Source of the DNA: Ruania alba
Lineage (GTDB): Bacteria; Actinomycetota; Actinomycetes; Actinomycetales; Beutenbergiaceae
Assembly (NCBI RefSeq): GCF_900105765.1
Contig: NZ_FNTX01000001.1
Coordinates: forward strand, 620,001-684,000
Reading direction: 5' to 3'
DNA length: 64,000 bases
Position numbers and translations under genes: made by a program
In this document: in pieces, positions 35,016 through 44,886 of the stretch
Layout: each line of letters begins with the position of its first letter
Numbering within the stretch: position 1 is the stretch's first letter
Notes under the pieces: generated by a model
The model's input: only the letters and a program-made list of their open reading frames with translations
What the model was told of the DNA's origin: nothing
Databases searched by the model: none

Positions 35016-36841
35016 CCGGGCCGACCACCCCGGCCGCCACTCAGACCTCCAGCACCACCGACGCCCCGGCATCGGCGGGTTCCACCGCTGCGGCCTCGAA
35101 CCTGCCACCGGCATACCCGGCACGCGCACCGTGGGGCACCGCCTCCCGGCTGCGCGCCTGGCAGGCCGCGGCACTGGAGTCCTACCTGGCCCGTGATCCC
35201 CGGGACTTCCTCGCCGTCGCGACCCCGGGTGCGGGGAAGACCACGTTCGCCCTGCGGGTGGCCACCGAGCTGCTCGAGCGGCGGGTGGTGCAGCGGGTGA
35301 CCGTGGTGGCCCCCACGGAGCACCTCAAGACGCAGTGGGCCGACGCTGCCGGCCGGGTCGGCATCCGGATCGATCCGAACTTCCGCAACGCGCAGGGTCG
35401 CCAGGGCGCGGCCTACGACGGCGTCGCGCTCACCTATGCCCAGGTGGCGGCCAACCCGAACCTGCACCGTGCCCGCACCGAGAACGCCCGCACCCTGGTG
35501 ATCCTCGACGAGGTGCACCACGGCGGTGACGCGCTCTCCTGGGGCGACGCAGTCCGGGAGGCGTTCGACTCGGCCACCCGGCGGCTCGCCCTCACCGGCA
35601 CCCCGTTCCGCTCCGACACTGCGCCCATCCCGTTCATCAGCTATGAGCCCGACGCCGACGGCATCCGCCGGTCCAGGGCCGACTACACCTACGGCTACGG
35701 GGATGCGCTCGCCGACCACGTGGTGCGTCCGGTGATCTTCCTGTCCTACTCCGGGCAGATGCGGTGGCGTACCAAGTCCGGGGACGAGATCAGTGCACGG
35801 CTCGGTGAGCCGCTCACCAAGGACATGGTGGCCCAGGCGTGGCGCACCGCGTTGGACCCGCAGGGGGAGTGGATCCCGTCCGTGCTGGCGGCTGCCGACC
35901 GGCGCCTCACCGAGGTGCGCCGGCACGTGCCCGACGCCGGTGGGCTGGTGATCGCGACCGACCAGACGAAGGCACGCGCCTACGCCGCGCACCTGCAGCG
36001 GATCACCGGCACCCCGCCCGTGGTGGTCCTCTCCGATGACGACGATGCCTCCCGTCGGATCGAGGAGTACGCCGAGGGGGAGCAGCGCTGGATGGTGGCG
36101 GTGCGGATGGTCTCCGAGGGGGTCGACGTGCCGCGCCTCGCCGTCGGGGTGTATGCGACCTCCGCGGCGACGCCTCTGTTCTTCGCCCAGGTGGTGGGCC
36201 GGTTCGTGCGGGCCCGCAAGCGCGGCGAGACGGCCTCGATCTTCCTCCCCTCCGTGCCGACCCTGCTGGGCTTGGCGAACGAGATGGAGACCGAGCGCGA
36301 CCACGCCCTGGATCGCAAGACGGTGGGCGAGGAGACGGTAGAGATCTTCGCCGCCGAGGACGCCGAACTCGCCGCGGCGAACAAGGAGGAGAAGGCCTCC
36401 GACGACCTGATGCTCCCCGGGTTCGAGGCGCTCGAAGCGCAGGCCTCCTTCGACAAGGTGCTCTTCGACGGCGGTGAGTTCGGCGTCGGCGCCGAGCTGG
36501 GGTCGGAGGAGGAGCAGGACTTCCTCGGCATCCCGGGTCTGCTCGACGCCGATCAGGTGACCACGCTGCTGCGCTCGCGGCAGGCCGATCATGTGGCTGC
36601 CCGGGGCAAGAAGGGGGCCGTGGCCGAGCGCCCGGTGGACGATCACCGGGTGGTGGCCGAGCTGCGCAAGGAGCTCAACCAGCTGGTGAAGGCCTGGGCC
36701 CGGCGCAGCGGCACCCCGCACGGGGTGGTGCATACGCGCCTGCGCGAGCACTCCGGCGGGGGAGAGGTGGCCACCGCCTCGGCCGAGCACCTGCGTACCC
36801 GGATCGCCAAGGTGCGTCGCTGGTTCGTCGGTCAGTCCTGA
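35012..36841 (+). CDS. DEAD/DEAH-box superfamily 2 helicase
   Basis: This 609-residue protein has helicase motif I at 71-78 (TPGAGKTT), motif II DEVH at 166-169, motif III LTGTPFRSD, and motif VI-like VVGRFVRARKRGE in the second RecA domain. A charged C-terminal region of about 170 residues has no motif I recognise. It resembles restriction/repair-type SF2 translocases of actinobacteria. The GTG start overlaps the DUF3039 stop. A palindrome 17 bp after the stop probably terminates transcription. Confidence 0.85.
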   Translation: MTGPTTPAATQTSSTTDAPASAGSTAAASNLPPAYPARAPWGTASRLRAWQAAALESYLARDPRDFLAVATPGAGKTTFALRVATELLERRVVQRVTVVAPTEHLKTQWADAAGRVGIRIDPNFRNAQGRQGAAYDGVALTYAQVAANPNLHRARTENARTLVILDEVHHGGDALSWGDAVREAFDSATRRLALTGTPFRSDTAPIPFISYEPDADGIRRSRADYTYGYGDALADHVVRPVIFLSYSGQMRWRTKSGDEISARLGEPLTKDMVAQAWRTALDPQGEWIPSVLAAADRRLTEVRRHVPDAGGLVIATDQTKARAYAAHLQRITGTPPVVVLSDDDDASRRIEEYAEGEQRWMVAVRMVSEGVDVPRLAVGVYATSAATPLFFAQVVGRFVRARKRGETASIFLPSVPTLLGLANEMETERDHALDRKTVGEETVEIFAAEDAELAAANKEEKASDDLMLPGFEALEAQASFDKVLFDGGEFGVGAELGSEEEQDFLGIPGLLDADQVTTLLRSRQADHVAARGKKGAVAERPVDDHRVVAELRKELNQLVKAWARRSGTPHGVVHTRLREHSGGGEVATASAEHLRTRIAKVRRWFVGQS

Positions 36842-36857
36842 CCGGCCCAGCCACCCC

Positions 36858-36917
36858 GCCGAACGCAACCTGGTGCGGCGTTCAGCGACTCAGACGCCGC
36901 ACAAGGTTGCGTTCGGC
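36858..36917. repeat. Palindromic repeat family 1, copy B
   Basis: Arms 36858-36881 and 36894-36917 differ at one position around a 12-base loop. The core GAACGCAACC...GTGCGGCG is shared with the other copies. It lies between the convergent helicase and pncB genes and is probably a bidirectional terminator. Confidence 0.85.
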
Positions 36918-36982
36918 GAGGTGGGGTGAGGCGCGGGTGCGGGGTGGGGTGCGGGGTGGGACGCCGGGTGCGGGTGCGGTGC

Positions 36983-38323
36983 CTACGCGCTCACGTGCGT
37001 CGTCGGGATGGCAGGATCACCGGCGGAGAGGCGCCGGGCGTACGGGGACAGCTCGGCGCGTGAGGCGGCGTGCCGCTCGGCAGCCCGCGTCACGCCGTCC
37101 GCTCCGGTGAAACCCGGCTGCACCACCCCGTCCAGCACGAGCGGCAGGTGCAGGGGACGCAGGTCCGGCTCGGCCGGCTGCCAAGACGCCTGCGCCCCGC
37201 TCATCACCACCTCCTCGCTGGCCCGGCCCGAGGCATCGACGCGACGCGCCGCGCTCTTGCGCCCACCGACGCTCGCCTTCGACGCCGACGCCTTCTGCAC
37301 CGGCTCCATCACGCCGGCGCTGTTTTCCCGCATCACCAGCTTGTAGACCATTCCGCAGGTCGGAGCACCCGAACCGGTCACCACGGAGGTACCCACACCG
37401 TAGGAGTCCACCGGGGCCGCCGCCAGGGCAGCGATCGCGTGCTCGTCGAGGTCGGAGGAGACCACGATCTTGGTGCCCGTCGCGCCGAGGTCGTCAAGCT
37501 GGTCGCGCACTTCCCGAGCCACCTGGCCCAGATCGCCGGAGTCCAGTCGGACCGCGTCCAGGCCGGTGCCCGCCGCGGCGATCGCGCGGCGCACTCCCTC
37601 GGTGATGTCGTAGGTGTCCACCAGCAACGTGGTGTGCTCGCCGAACGAGTCCGCCTGCGAGGCGAAGGCGGAGGGTTCGTCGTCGTGCAGCAGGGTGAAT
37701 GCGTGGGCGGCGGTGCCGATCGTGGACAGCCCGTACCGGCGCCCCGCTTCGAGGTTGGAGGTGCCGGCGAACCCGGCCACCACTGCCGAGCGGGCCGCGG
37801 CCACGGCCGCGTGCTCGTGCGCCCGCCGGCCCCCCATCTCCAGGCACGGGCGGGACCCGGCCGCGCCGGTCATCCGGGAGGCGGCCGAGGCCACCGCGGA
37901 ATCGTAGTTGAGGATGGAAAGCACCAGTGTCTCCAGCAGCACTCCTTCGGCGAACGAGGACTCCACGGTCAGCAGCGGCGATCCGGGGAAGAACACCTCG
38001 CCCTCGGCGTAGCCGTAGATCTCCCCGGTGAACCGGTAGTTCGCGAGGAAGTCCAATGTCTGGTCGTTCACGATCGAGTTCTCGCGCAGGTACTCCAGCT
38101 CGGCGTCGGCGAAGCGGAACGTGGGTAGCGCCTCCAGCACGCGCCCGGTCCCGGCGACCACCCCGTAGCGGCGGCCCGCAGGGAGGCGGCGGGTGAACAC
38201 CTCGAAGACGCAGCGTCGCGAGGCGGTGCCATCGGCGAGCGCCGCCTGCACCATGGTGAGCTCGTACCGGTCGGTGAGCAGGGCCGTGCTGGGTGGGGTG
38301 CACACGTGGGATCGGGCAGACAT
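36983..38323 (-). CDS. pncB: Nicotinate phosphoribosyltransferase
   Basis: This 446-residue enzyme makes nicotinate mononucleotide in NAD salvage. Family marks are [15 protein letters not shown] at the N terminus, the phosphorylated-His region [14 protein letters not shown], and phosphoribosyl-binding stretches [22 protein letters not shown] and [17 protein letters not shown]. The length is normal. It is divergent from clpS with only 75 bp between the starts, and its own start looks leaderless. Confidence 0.94.
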   Translation of the reverse strand: MSARSHVCTPPSTALLTDRYELTMVQAALADGTASRRCVFEVFTRRLPAGRRYGVVAGTGRVLEALPTFRFADAELEYLRENSIVNDQTLDFLANYRFTGEIYGYAEGEVFFPGSPLLTVESSFAEGVLLETLVLSILNYDSAVASAASRMTGAAGSRPCLEMGGRRAHEHAAVAAARSAVVAGFAGTSNLEAGRRYGLSTIGTAAHAFTLLHDDEPSAFASQADSFGEHTTLLVDTYDITEGVRRAIAAAGTGLDAVRLDSGDLGQVAREVRDQLDDLGATGTKIVVSSDLDEHAIAALAAAPVDSYGVGTSVVTGSGAPTCGMVYKLVMRENSAGVMEPVQKASASKASVGGRKSAARRVDASGRASEEVVMSGAQASWQPAEPDLRPLHLPLVLDGVVQPGFTGADGVTRAAERHAASRAELSPYARRLSAGDPAIPTTHVSA

Positions 38324-38329
38324 GGGCCC

Positions 38330-38335
38330 ACGGTA
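38330..38335 (-). promoter_or_regulatory. -10 element, leaderless start of pncB
   Basis: Read leftwards, TACCGT is followed by GGGCCC and then the ATG at 38323. Confidence 0.45.
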
Positions 38336-38385
38336 TCCGCCTGCACGCCGCTCGGGGATCTGCTGCCACCGCAGTGGAGGATCCG

Positions 38386-38391
38386 TAGGCT
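38386..38391 (+). promoter_or_regulatory. -10 element, leaderless start of clpS
   Basis: TAGGCT lies seven bases before the ATG at 38399. Confidence 0.5.
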
Positions 38392-38398
38392 ATGCCGT

Positions 38399-38710
38399 AT
38401 GGCCGTCTCCTCCGCGCCGGTGGGCACACCGGACACCGACTCCGTGACCGAGTCGGACGCCCGCACTGCCCCCGACAAGCCGTGGCGAACCATCGTGTGG
38501 AACGATCCGGTGAACCTGATGAGTTACGTGACCTATGTCTTCCGCAGCTACTTCGGCTATTCCGAGGAGAAGGCGCGCGCCCTCATGATGCAGGTACACG
38601 AGCAGGGCCGCAGCGCCGTCTCCCACGGCAGCCGGGAGAAGATGGAGGTGGACGTGCAGGCGATGCACTCCTACGGGCTGTGGGCCACGCTCTCCCAGGA
38701 CGGGGACTGA
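38399..38710 (+). CDS. clpS: ATP-dependent Clp protease adaptor ClpS
   Basis: This 103-residue adaptor delivers N-degron substrates to ClpC-ClpP. The core is [46 protein letters not shown], with the conserved ND-P-N motif that binds the substrate N terminus. A flexible N-terminal tail of about 33 residues is rich in Thr, Asp and Pro. It begins the clpS-DUF2017-murI-MBL cluster common in actinobacteria. Confidence 0.95.
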   Translation: MAVSSAPVGTPDTDSVTESDARTAPDKPWRTIVWNDPVNLMSYVTYVFRSYFGYSEEKARALMMQVHEQGRSAVSHGSREKMEVDVQAMHSYGLWATLSQDGD

Positions 38711-38715
38711 CGGGC

Positions 38716-39336
38716 GTGCGGGGGTTCAGCAGGCGCCGTGGCGCGTTCGTCGCCGAGATCAGTGGGGATGAGCGCACCATCCTGGCGCGGGTGGTCGCTG
38801 ACACGAGCGAGTTGCTCGGGGTGCCGCTCGGTCCGCTGGCCGACGCGCCCGACGACGGCCCTCACCCCGGCAATCAGGTCACCGATCCGCTGGCCGGCCT
38901 GGCCTGGTCGGCCGACGGGTTGCTGACACCCGCTGACCCTGCACTGGCGCGACTGCTCCCGGATGCGAGCGTCACTGACGACGAGGTCTCGGCGGAGTTC
39001 CGACGCCTCACCGAGGCGGAGTTGCGGCAGGCCAAGACGGCACGCCTGCGGATGGTCTGGACGGCACTACAAACCCCGGGCACTCAGGTGCGGGTCCCGC
39101 CCGAGCATGCGATGGAATGGGCCAGCGCCCTCAACGACGTCCGGCTCGTGGTGGCCGAACGGCTCGGGATCCGCACCGAGGCCGATGCCGAGGAGCTGCA
39201 CCGGGCGGTGTTCCGCTCGACGAAGCGGGGTTCCGAGCAGGATGAGGTACGCGAGGCGCTCGGGATGCTCTACTCCGCACTCAGCTGGCTGCAGGAGTCC
39301 CTGCTGCAGGTGATGCTGCCCACACTCGACGACTGA
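38716..39336 (+). CDS. DUF2017 family protein
   Basis: This 206-residue mostly helical protein matches DUF2017, an actinobacterial family found directly after clpS. The function is unknown; constant linkage to clpS suggests a role in proteolysis. I take the GTG at 38716, five bases after the clpS stop, as the start. No membrane segment or catalytic motif is visible. Confidence 0.82.
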   Translation: MRGFSRRRGAFVAEISGDERTILARVVADTSELLGVPLGPLADAPDDGPHPGNQVTDPLAGLAWSADGLLTPADPALARLLPDASVTDDEVSAEFRRLTEAELRQAKTARLRMVWTALQTPGTQVRVPPEHAMEWASALNDVRLVVAERLGIRTEADAEELHRAVFRSTKRGSEQDEVREALGMLYSALSWLQESLLQVMLPTLDD

Positions 39337-39362
39337 GCGGTGCGAGTGTCGGGCCCCGGCTC

Positions 39363-39368
39363 TACGCT
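39363..39368 (+). promoter_or_regulatory. -10 element, leaderless start of murI
   Basis: TACGCT is seven bases before the GTG at 39376. Confidence 0.45.
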
Positions 39369-39375
39369 CTCTTGG

Positions 39376-40218
39376 GTGAGTGATGCACCTATCGGCATCT
39401 TCGACTCGGGGGTCGGAGGGCTGACGGTCGCCCGGGCCGTGATCGATCAGTTGCCGAACGAGAGTGTGCGCTACGTCGGGGATACGGCGCACGGCCCTTA
39501 CGGTCCGCTGCCCATCGCGCAGGTGCGCGCTCACGCGTTAGCGGTGATGGACGACCTGGTTGCCTCGGGCGTGAAGATGCTCGTGATCGCGTGCAACTCG
39601 GCATCGGCTGCGGTGTTGCGGGATGCCCGGGAGCGGTACACCCTCACCGATGGCGTGCCCGTGGTGGAAGTGATCCAGCCGGCTGTGCGCCGAGCCGTGG
39701 CCGCCACGCGCACCGGGCGGATCGGGGTGATCGGCACCCGCGCCACGATCGCATCGCGCGCCTACGAGGATGCCTTCGCCGCGGCGCCGCACCTGCAGCT
39801 GACCACCACCGCAGCGCCGCGGTTCGTGGAGTTCGTCGAACGGGGCGTCACCTCCGGGTCCGAGCTTCTCGACGTCGCTCGGGACTACCTCGCCCCGATT
39901 CTGGCGGCGGACGTGGACACACTCGTGCTCGGTTGCACCCACTACCCCCTCCTCACGGGTGTGGTGCAGTACGTGGTGGGGGACGCCGTCACGCTGGTCT
40001 CCAGCGCGGAGGAGACAGCGAAGGACGTGTATGCGGCCTTGGTGGCCAACGGGCTGGGTCGGGCCGAACCAGCGCCCAGCGCGGTACGGCACCGGTTCCT
40101 CAGCACCGGCGACCCGGCTGCGTTCACCCGGCTTGCCCACCGGTTCCTCGGCCCCGAGGTGGGCGCGGAGTCGGCCGCAGAGATCACCGGGGAGATCCCG
40201 GTCGTGGAGGCAACCTGA
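39376..40218 (+). CDS. murI: Glutamate racemase
   Basis: This 280-residue enzyme makes D-glutamate for peptidoglycan. The substrate loop is [11 protein letters not shown] (Asp10, Ser11) and the two catalytic cysteines are Cys73 (IACNSAS) and Cys187 (LGCTHYPLL). The length and motifs are complete. The GTG start at 39376 follows a TACGCT -10 element. Its stop overlaps the ATG of the metallo-hydrolase gene (TGATG). Confidence 0.95.
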   Translation: MSDAPIGIFDSGVGGLTVARAVIDQLPNESVRYVGDTAHGPYGPLPIAQVRAHALAVMDDLVASGVKMLVIACNSASAAVLRDARERYTLTDGVPVVEVIQPAVRRAVAATRTGRIGVIGTRATIASRAYEDAFAAAPHLQLTTTAAPRFVEFVERGVTSGSELLDVARDYLAPILAADVDTLVLGCTHYPLLTGVVQYVVGDAVTLVSSAEETAKDVYAALVANGLGRAEPAPSAVRHRFLSTGDPAAFTRLAHRFLGPEVGAESAAEITGEIPVVEAT

Positions 40219-40991
40219 TGAGACTCGTGGTGCTCGGTTGTTCGGGGTCGGTCTCCGGCCCGGAGTCGGCCTCGTCGGCGTATCTCGTCGAGGCTGACGA
40301 CGGTGAGCGCACCTGGCGCGTGCTCCTGGACCTCGGCTCCGGCGCGTTCGGGCAGCTGCTCCGGTACTGCGACCCGGCCACCGTGGACGCGGTGCTGCTC
40401 TCCCATCTGCACGCCGACCACATGGTTGACATGGCGGCGATGCACGTCTACCTGCGGTACGGGCCACAGGGACCGTACCCGCCGGTCCCGGTGCACGGCC
40501 CGGCCGAGACGGGCGAGCGGATCGGCCAGGTGTGCGGCAACGGCGAGTGCATCGACGGCCAGTTCCGGATCAGCCCGTGGCAGCCTGGCGTCGACGTGCA
40601 CGTGGGCCCGCTGCGGATCACGGTGGTCGAGGTGGACCATCCCGTGACGGCCTACGCGATGCGCATCGAAGGTCCGAGCGAGCGCGGGAACGGCACCCGG
40701 GTGCTCACCTACAGCGGCGACACCGACGCCTGCGCCGGCCTCGATCAGGCCGCCGCCGGTGCCGACCTCTTCCTCTGCGAGGCGGCGTTCAGCGAGTCCT
40801 GCGACGTGGTCCGGGGCATCCACCTGACCGGACGGCGCGCAGGCGAGGCCGCAACCCGGGCCGACGCGGGCCGGTTGGTGCTCACCCATGTGCAACCGTG
40901 GGTGAGCTCGGAGACGGTGCTTGCCGAGGCCCTCACCGAGTTCTCCGGGCCGGTCGACCTCGCCGAGCCGGGAGCCACCTGGATCGTGTGA
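40218..40991 (+). CDS. Metallo-beta-lactamase-fold hydrolase
   Basis: This 257-residue protein has the zinc motif HLHADH (63-68), further ligands in VEVDHPV and YSGDTD, and a late His in LTHVQP. It resembles the RNase Z/cyclic-phosphodiesterase-like branch and is commonly found after murI in actinobacteria. The natural substrate is not known. It is translationally coupled to murI by a one-base overlap. Confidence 0.88.
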   Translation: MRLVVLGCSGSVSGPESASSAYLVEADDGERTWRVLLDLGSGAFGQLLRYCDPATVDAVLLSHLHADHMVDMAAMHVYLRYGPQGPYPPVPVHGPAETGERIGQVCGNGECIDGQFRISPWQPGVDVHVGPLRITVVEVDHPVTAYAMRIEGPSERGNGTRVLTYSGDTDACAGLDQAAAGADLFLCEAAFSESCDVVRGIHLTGRRAGEAATRADAGRLVLTHVQPWVSSETVLAEALTEFSGPVDLAEPGATWIV

Positions 40992-41213
40992 CCGGTGTGA
41001 CACATCCCACCACGCCCCGCTCGGCCACCCCACCCCCACACCCCCTTGCGCGAGTGCGGCGAATCTCGCTCATTCGTTGAGATATGGCCGAGAAGTCGCG
41101 CACTCGGTCGTCATCGAATGCGGGCCGCTCGGGTGCGCCCCGCGAGTACCCGACCACCCGCGGTGTGACTGTCCACTCACGGGAGTGGGTGTCACGAAGC
41201 GGTAAAGGCTCGG

Positions 41214-41219
41214 TAGTCT
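41214..41219 (+). promoter_or_regulatory. -10 element, leaderless start of ppc
   Basis: TAGTCT lies six bases before the ATG at 41226. Confidence 0.5.
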
Positions 41220-41225
41220 CCCGCT

Positions 41226-43922
41226 ATGACCGATGCACCCGAAGCGACCGTGACCACGCCCGCGAACGGGATCGCCACCGGCTCCCGGACCGGAGCGGTA
41301 CTGGAGATGCCGGACGCCCTGCGCCACGACGTCAGGCTCCTCGGCGAGATGCTTGGCACCGTTCTTACCGAGAGCGGCGGCCCCGAGCTCCTCGCTGATG
41401 TCGAGCGCCTGCGCGAGTTGGCCATCTCGGCCTACGACGACGGCGGCACCGAGGCATTCACCCAGGCCGAAGAGCTGGTGGAGTCCTTCAGCCTGGACCG
41501 TGCCGAGAAGGTGGCCCGCGCGTTCACCTGTTACTTCCACCTGGTGAACCTGGCCGAGGAGTTCCACCGGGTGCGCACGCTGCGCGCTCGCGACACCGAC
41601 TCGATCGACCCTGACCGACCGCCGGAGGACTCCCTGCGCAGGGCGTGGGCGTTCCTGTGCGAAGAACTTGGCGAGGACGAGGCCCGACGGCGTATCTCCG
41701 GTCTGGAGTTCCGTCCCGTTCTCACCGCGCACCCCACCGAGGCACGCCGCCGTGCTGTGGCTGCCAGCATCCGCAGCATCTCCGAGCTACTTGGTGAGCG
41801 CGACGACCCCCGACTGGGGCCGAACGCGCTGGAGGGCAACCGCCGTCAGCTGATCTCCCAGATCGATCGGCTCTGGCGGACCTCACCGCTCCGTGCTACC
41901 AAGCCCACCCCGTTGGACGAGGTGCGCACCGCGATGGGGATCTTCGACCAGACGCTGTTCACCGCCCTGCCGGCGATGTACCGGACCGTGGACGCCCTGC
42001 TGCAGGACCCGGACACCCCAGCTCCGGTGCAGGCTCCGGCTTTCGTGCGTCTGGGCAGCTGGATCGGCGCGGACCGGGACGGCAACCCGAACGTGACGTC
42101 CTCGATCACCCGGTCGGCGGCGGCGATTGCTTCCGAGCACGTGCTCAGCGGACTCGAGAAGGCCGCCCTGCGGATCGGGCGTGCGCTCACCCTGGGTGCC
42201 GATACGACGCCCTCCTCGGACGACCTCGAGGCGCTGTGGAACCGGCAGCGCCAGCTCTCCGCGGAGCTGACCGACGACATCGCTGGGAAGTCCCCGAACG
42301 AGCCGTACCGGCGCGTGATGCTGGTGATCGCCGAACGGATCGCAGCCACTCGCCGTCGGGATGCCGACCTGGGCTACGACGACTCTGCCGCGCTGCTTGC
42401 CGACCTGGACGTGGTGCAGTCTTCCCTGGCGCAGGCCGGTGATGCCCGGCAGGCCTACGGAGATGTGCAGGACCTCATCTGGCAGGTGCAGACCTTCGGG
42501 TTCCACCTTGCTGAGCTCGAGGTGCGGCAGCACTCGCAGGTGCACAACCAGACCCTCGCCGAGATCGATGCCGGCGGTGAGCTGAGCGAGCGGAGCCAGG
42601 AGGTGCTGGAGACGTTGCGCACGATCTCCGGGATCCAACGCCGCCATGGCGAACTCGCCGCGCACCGGTACATCATTTCCTTCACCACCTGCGCCGACGA
42701 CATCGCCGCGGTGTACCGGCTGGCCGAGGAAGCACTTGGGTCTGCCGAGAACGCCCCGGTGCTCGACGTGATCCCCCTGTTCGAGACCTTCGACGACCTG
42801 CAGGCGAGCACCGATGTGCTCGAGGAGATGCTGGCGTTGCCGCAGGTGCAGCAGCGGCTGGAGGCGACCGGGCGTCGGGTCGAGGTGATGCTCGGCTATT
42901 CCGACTCCTCCAAGGACGTCGGCCCGGTCTCGGCCACCTTGGCGCTGTACGACGCTCAGGAGCGCATCGCGCAGTGGGCGAAGAAGCACGACATCACCCT
43001 GACCCTGTTCCACGGCCGCGGCGGCGCTCTCGGGCGTGGTGGCGGTCCGGCCAACCGCGCCGTGCTCGCCCAGCCCCCGGGCTCGGTGGACGGCCGGTTC
43101 AAGCTGACCGAGCAGGGTGAGGTCATCTTCGCCCGGTACGGCGACCCGGTGATCGCTCAGCGGCACATCGAGCAGGTCGCTGCAGCCACGTTGCTGCAGT
43201 CCACTCCCACGGTGGAGGAGCGCAACTCCACCGCTGCCCGCGACTTCGCCGATGTGGCCGAGCGGATGGACGAGGTGTCCCGGGAGCGCTTCTACGAACT
43301 GGTCCGCTCCGAGGGCTTCCCGGCCTGGTTCGGCCAGGTCACCCCGCAGGAGGAGGTCGGCTGGTTGCCGCTCGGCTCCCGCCCGGCCCGCCGCGGGCTG
43401 AGCATGGAGTCCCTCGAGGACCTGCGTGCGATCCCCTGGGTGTTCGCCTGGACCCAGGCGCGGATCAACCTCACCGGATGGTTCGGGCTGGGCACGGCGC
43501 TCGCCGGTGTGGGGGACCTGGAGCGGCTCCGGGAGGCCTACCAGCGCTGGCCCCTGTTCGCCACGATGATCGACAACGTCGAGATGTCGCTGGCGAAGAC
43601 GGACGAGCGGATCGCCCGGCGCTACCTCGCCCTCGGCGACCGCGACGACCTCGCCGCCCTGGTGCTGGACGAGCTGGCGCTGACCAAGAAGTGGATCGTG
43701 GAGATCACCGGCCAGGAGCGGCTGCTCGCCGGGCACCGGGTGCTCGGCCGTGCGGTGCAGCTGCGCAGCCCGTACGTGGACGCGCTCTCTCTGCTGCAGC
43801 TCCGGGCGTTGCGCGCCCTGCGTGAGGATGAGGGTGCTGACGCTGAGCAGGATGAGGCGGTCCGCCGTCTGATGCTGTTGAGCCTGAACGGTGTGGCCGC
43901 GGGCCTGCAGAACACCGGCTGA
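41226..43922 (+). CDS. ppc: Phosphoenolpyruvate carboxylase
   Basis: This 898-residue enzyme adds bicarbonate to phosphoenolpyruvate to refill oxaloacetate. Conserved parts are complete: LTAHPTEARRR with the catalytic His, the bicarbonate/PEP region VEVMLGYSDSSKDVGPVSATLALY, FHGRGGALGRGGGP, and the C-terminal RNTG-like end (GLQNTG). The length is typical of bacterial PEPC. It is transcribed alone between the murI and rph groups and is followed by palindrome copy C. Confidence 0.96.
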   Translation: MTDAPEATVTTPANGIATGSRTGAVLEMPDALRHDVRLLGEMLGTVLTESGGPELLADVERLRELAISAYDDGGTEAFTQAEELVESFSLDRAEKVARAFTCYFHLVNLAEEFHRVRTLRARDTDSIDPDRPPEDSLRRAWAFLCEELGEDEARRRISGLEFRPVLTAHPTEARRRAVAASIRSISELLGERDDPRLGPNALEGNRRQLISQIDRLWRTSPLRATKPTPLDEVRTAMGIFDQTLFTALPAMYRTVDALLQDPDTPAPVQAPAFVRLGSWIGADRDGNPNVTSSITRSAAAIASEHVLSGLEKAALRIGRALTLGADTTPSSDDLEALWNRQRQLSAELTDDIAGKSPNEPYRRVMLVIAERIAATRRRDADLGYDDSAALLADLDVVQSSLAQAGDARQAYGDVQDLIWQVQTFGFHLAELEVRQHSQVHNQTLAEIDAGGELSERSQEVLETLRTISGIQRRHGELAAHRYIISFTTCADDIAAVYRLAEEALGSAENAPVLDVIPLFETFDDLQASTDVLEEMLALPQVQQRLEATGRRVEVMLGYSDSSKDVGPVSATLALYDAQERIAQWAKKHDITLTLFHGRGGALGRGGGPANRAVLAQPPGSVDGRFKLTEQGEVIFARYGDPVIAQRHIEQVAAATLLQSTPTVEERNSTAARDFADVAERMDEVSRERFYELVRSEGFPAWFGQVTPQEEVGWLPLGSRPARRGLSMESLEDLRAIPWVFAWTQARINLTGWFGLGTALAGVGDLERLREAYQRWPLFATMIDNVEMSLAKTDERIARRYLALGDRDDLAALVLDELALTKKWIVEITGQERLLAGHRVLGRAVQLRSPYVDALSLLQLRALRALREDEGADAEQDEAVRRLMLLSLNGVAAGLQNTG

Positions 43923-43961
43923 CGACCTCGCACCACCCTCGGCGCCCCTGCCCCTTCCCTC

Positions 43962-44021
43962 GCCGGACGCAACCTTGTGCGGCGTTTCCTCGCCGAAACG
44001 CCGCACAAGGTTGCGCTCGGC
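43962..44021. repeat. Palindromic repeat family 1, copy C
   Basis: Two 27-base arms (43962-43988, 43995-44021) match at 25 positions around a six-base loop and share the family core. It lies 40 bp after ppc and 72 bp before rph, both rightward, so it would act as a one-way terminator here. Confidence 0.85.
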
Positions 44022-44079
44022 CGTGGGAATGAGGGCGCGGTCGGTCGAGCGTGGCGGGAGAGCATGCCGCCCGCTGCCG

Positions 44080-44085
44080 TAGGCT
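44080..44085 (+). promoter_or_regulatory. -10 element, leaderless start of rph
   Basis: TAGGCT lies seven bases before the ATG at 44093. Confidence 0.5.
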
Positions 44086-44092
44086 CGGTGTC

Positions 44093-44881
44093 ATGACTGA
44101 TTCCGCCACGACTGCCGTGACCCGCGCCGACGGCCGACGCCCTGACGAGCTCCGCCCGGTGACCTTCCACCGCGGGTGGTCCGACCAGGCCGAGGGCAGT
44201 GTGCTGGTGGAGTTCGGTGGCACCCGGGTGCTGTGCACCGCCTCCTTCACCGAGGGCGTGCCGCGCTGGCGCAAGGGCTCCGGCCTGGGCTGGGTCACCG
44301 CCGAGTACGCGATGCTGCCCCGCTCGACGAACTCCCGGTCCAGCCGTGAGTCCGTCAAGGGCAAGATCGGCGGGCGCACCCACGAGATCTCCCGCCTGAT
44401 CGGGCGCTCGCTGCGCGCCATCATTGATGTCTCCGCGCTCGGCGAGAACACCATCGTGCTCGACTGCGACGTGCTGCAGGCCGACGGCGGCACCCGGACG
44501 GCTGCGATCACCGGAGCCTACGTCGCCCTCGCCGACGCCGTCACCTGGGGCCGGGAGAACGGTGCTGTGAAGCCCGGCGCCACCGTGCTGAGCGACTCGG
44601 TGGCCGCCATCAGCGTCGGCATCATCGACGGAACGCCGATGCTCGACCTGCCGTACGAGGAGGACGTGCGGGCCGAGACGGACATGAATGTGGTGGTCAC
44701 CGGCTCGGGCTCGTTCGTGGAGGTGCAGGGCACCGCCGAGGGGGTGCCGTTCCACCGGGGTGAGCTCGACTCCCTGCTTGACCTCGCCGTCACTGGTACG
44801 GCTCGCCTGACCGAGCTGCAGGGGCAGGCGCTGGCCACCGCTGTCACCCGGCGCCCCACGCCCGGGCCGCTCGAGGCCTGA
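44093..44881 (+). CDS. rph: Ribonuclease PH
   Basis: This 262-residue phosphorolytic exonuclease trims tRNA 3' ends. Typical stretches are [50 protein letters not shown] and [23 protein letters not shown]. The length is normal. rdgB follows after five bases, a conserved pairing. Confidence 0.95.
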   Translation: MTDSATTAVTRADGRRPDELRPVTFHRGWSDQAEGSVLVEFGGTRVLCTASFTEGVPRWRKGSGLGWVTAEYAMLPRSTNSRSSRESVKGKIGGRTHEISRLIGRSLRAIIDVSALGENTIVLDCDVLQADGGTRTAAITGAYVALADAVTWGRENGAVKPGATVLSDSVAAISVGIIDGTPMLDLPYEEDVRAETDMNVVVTGSGSFVEVQGTAEGVPFHRGELDSLLDLAVTGTARLTELQGQALATAVTRRPTPGPLEA

Positions 44882-44886
44882 CGGCG

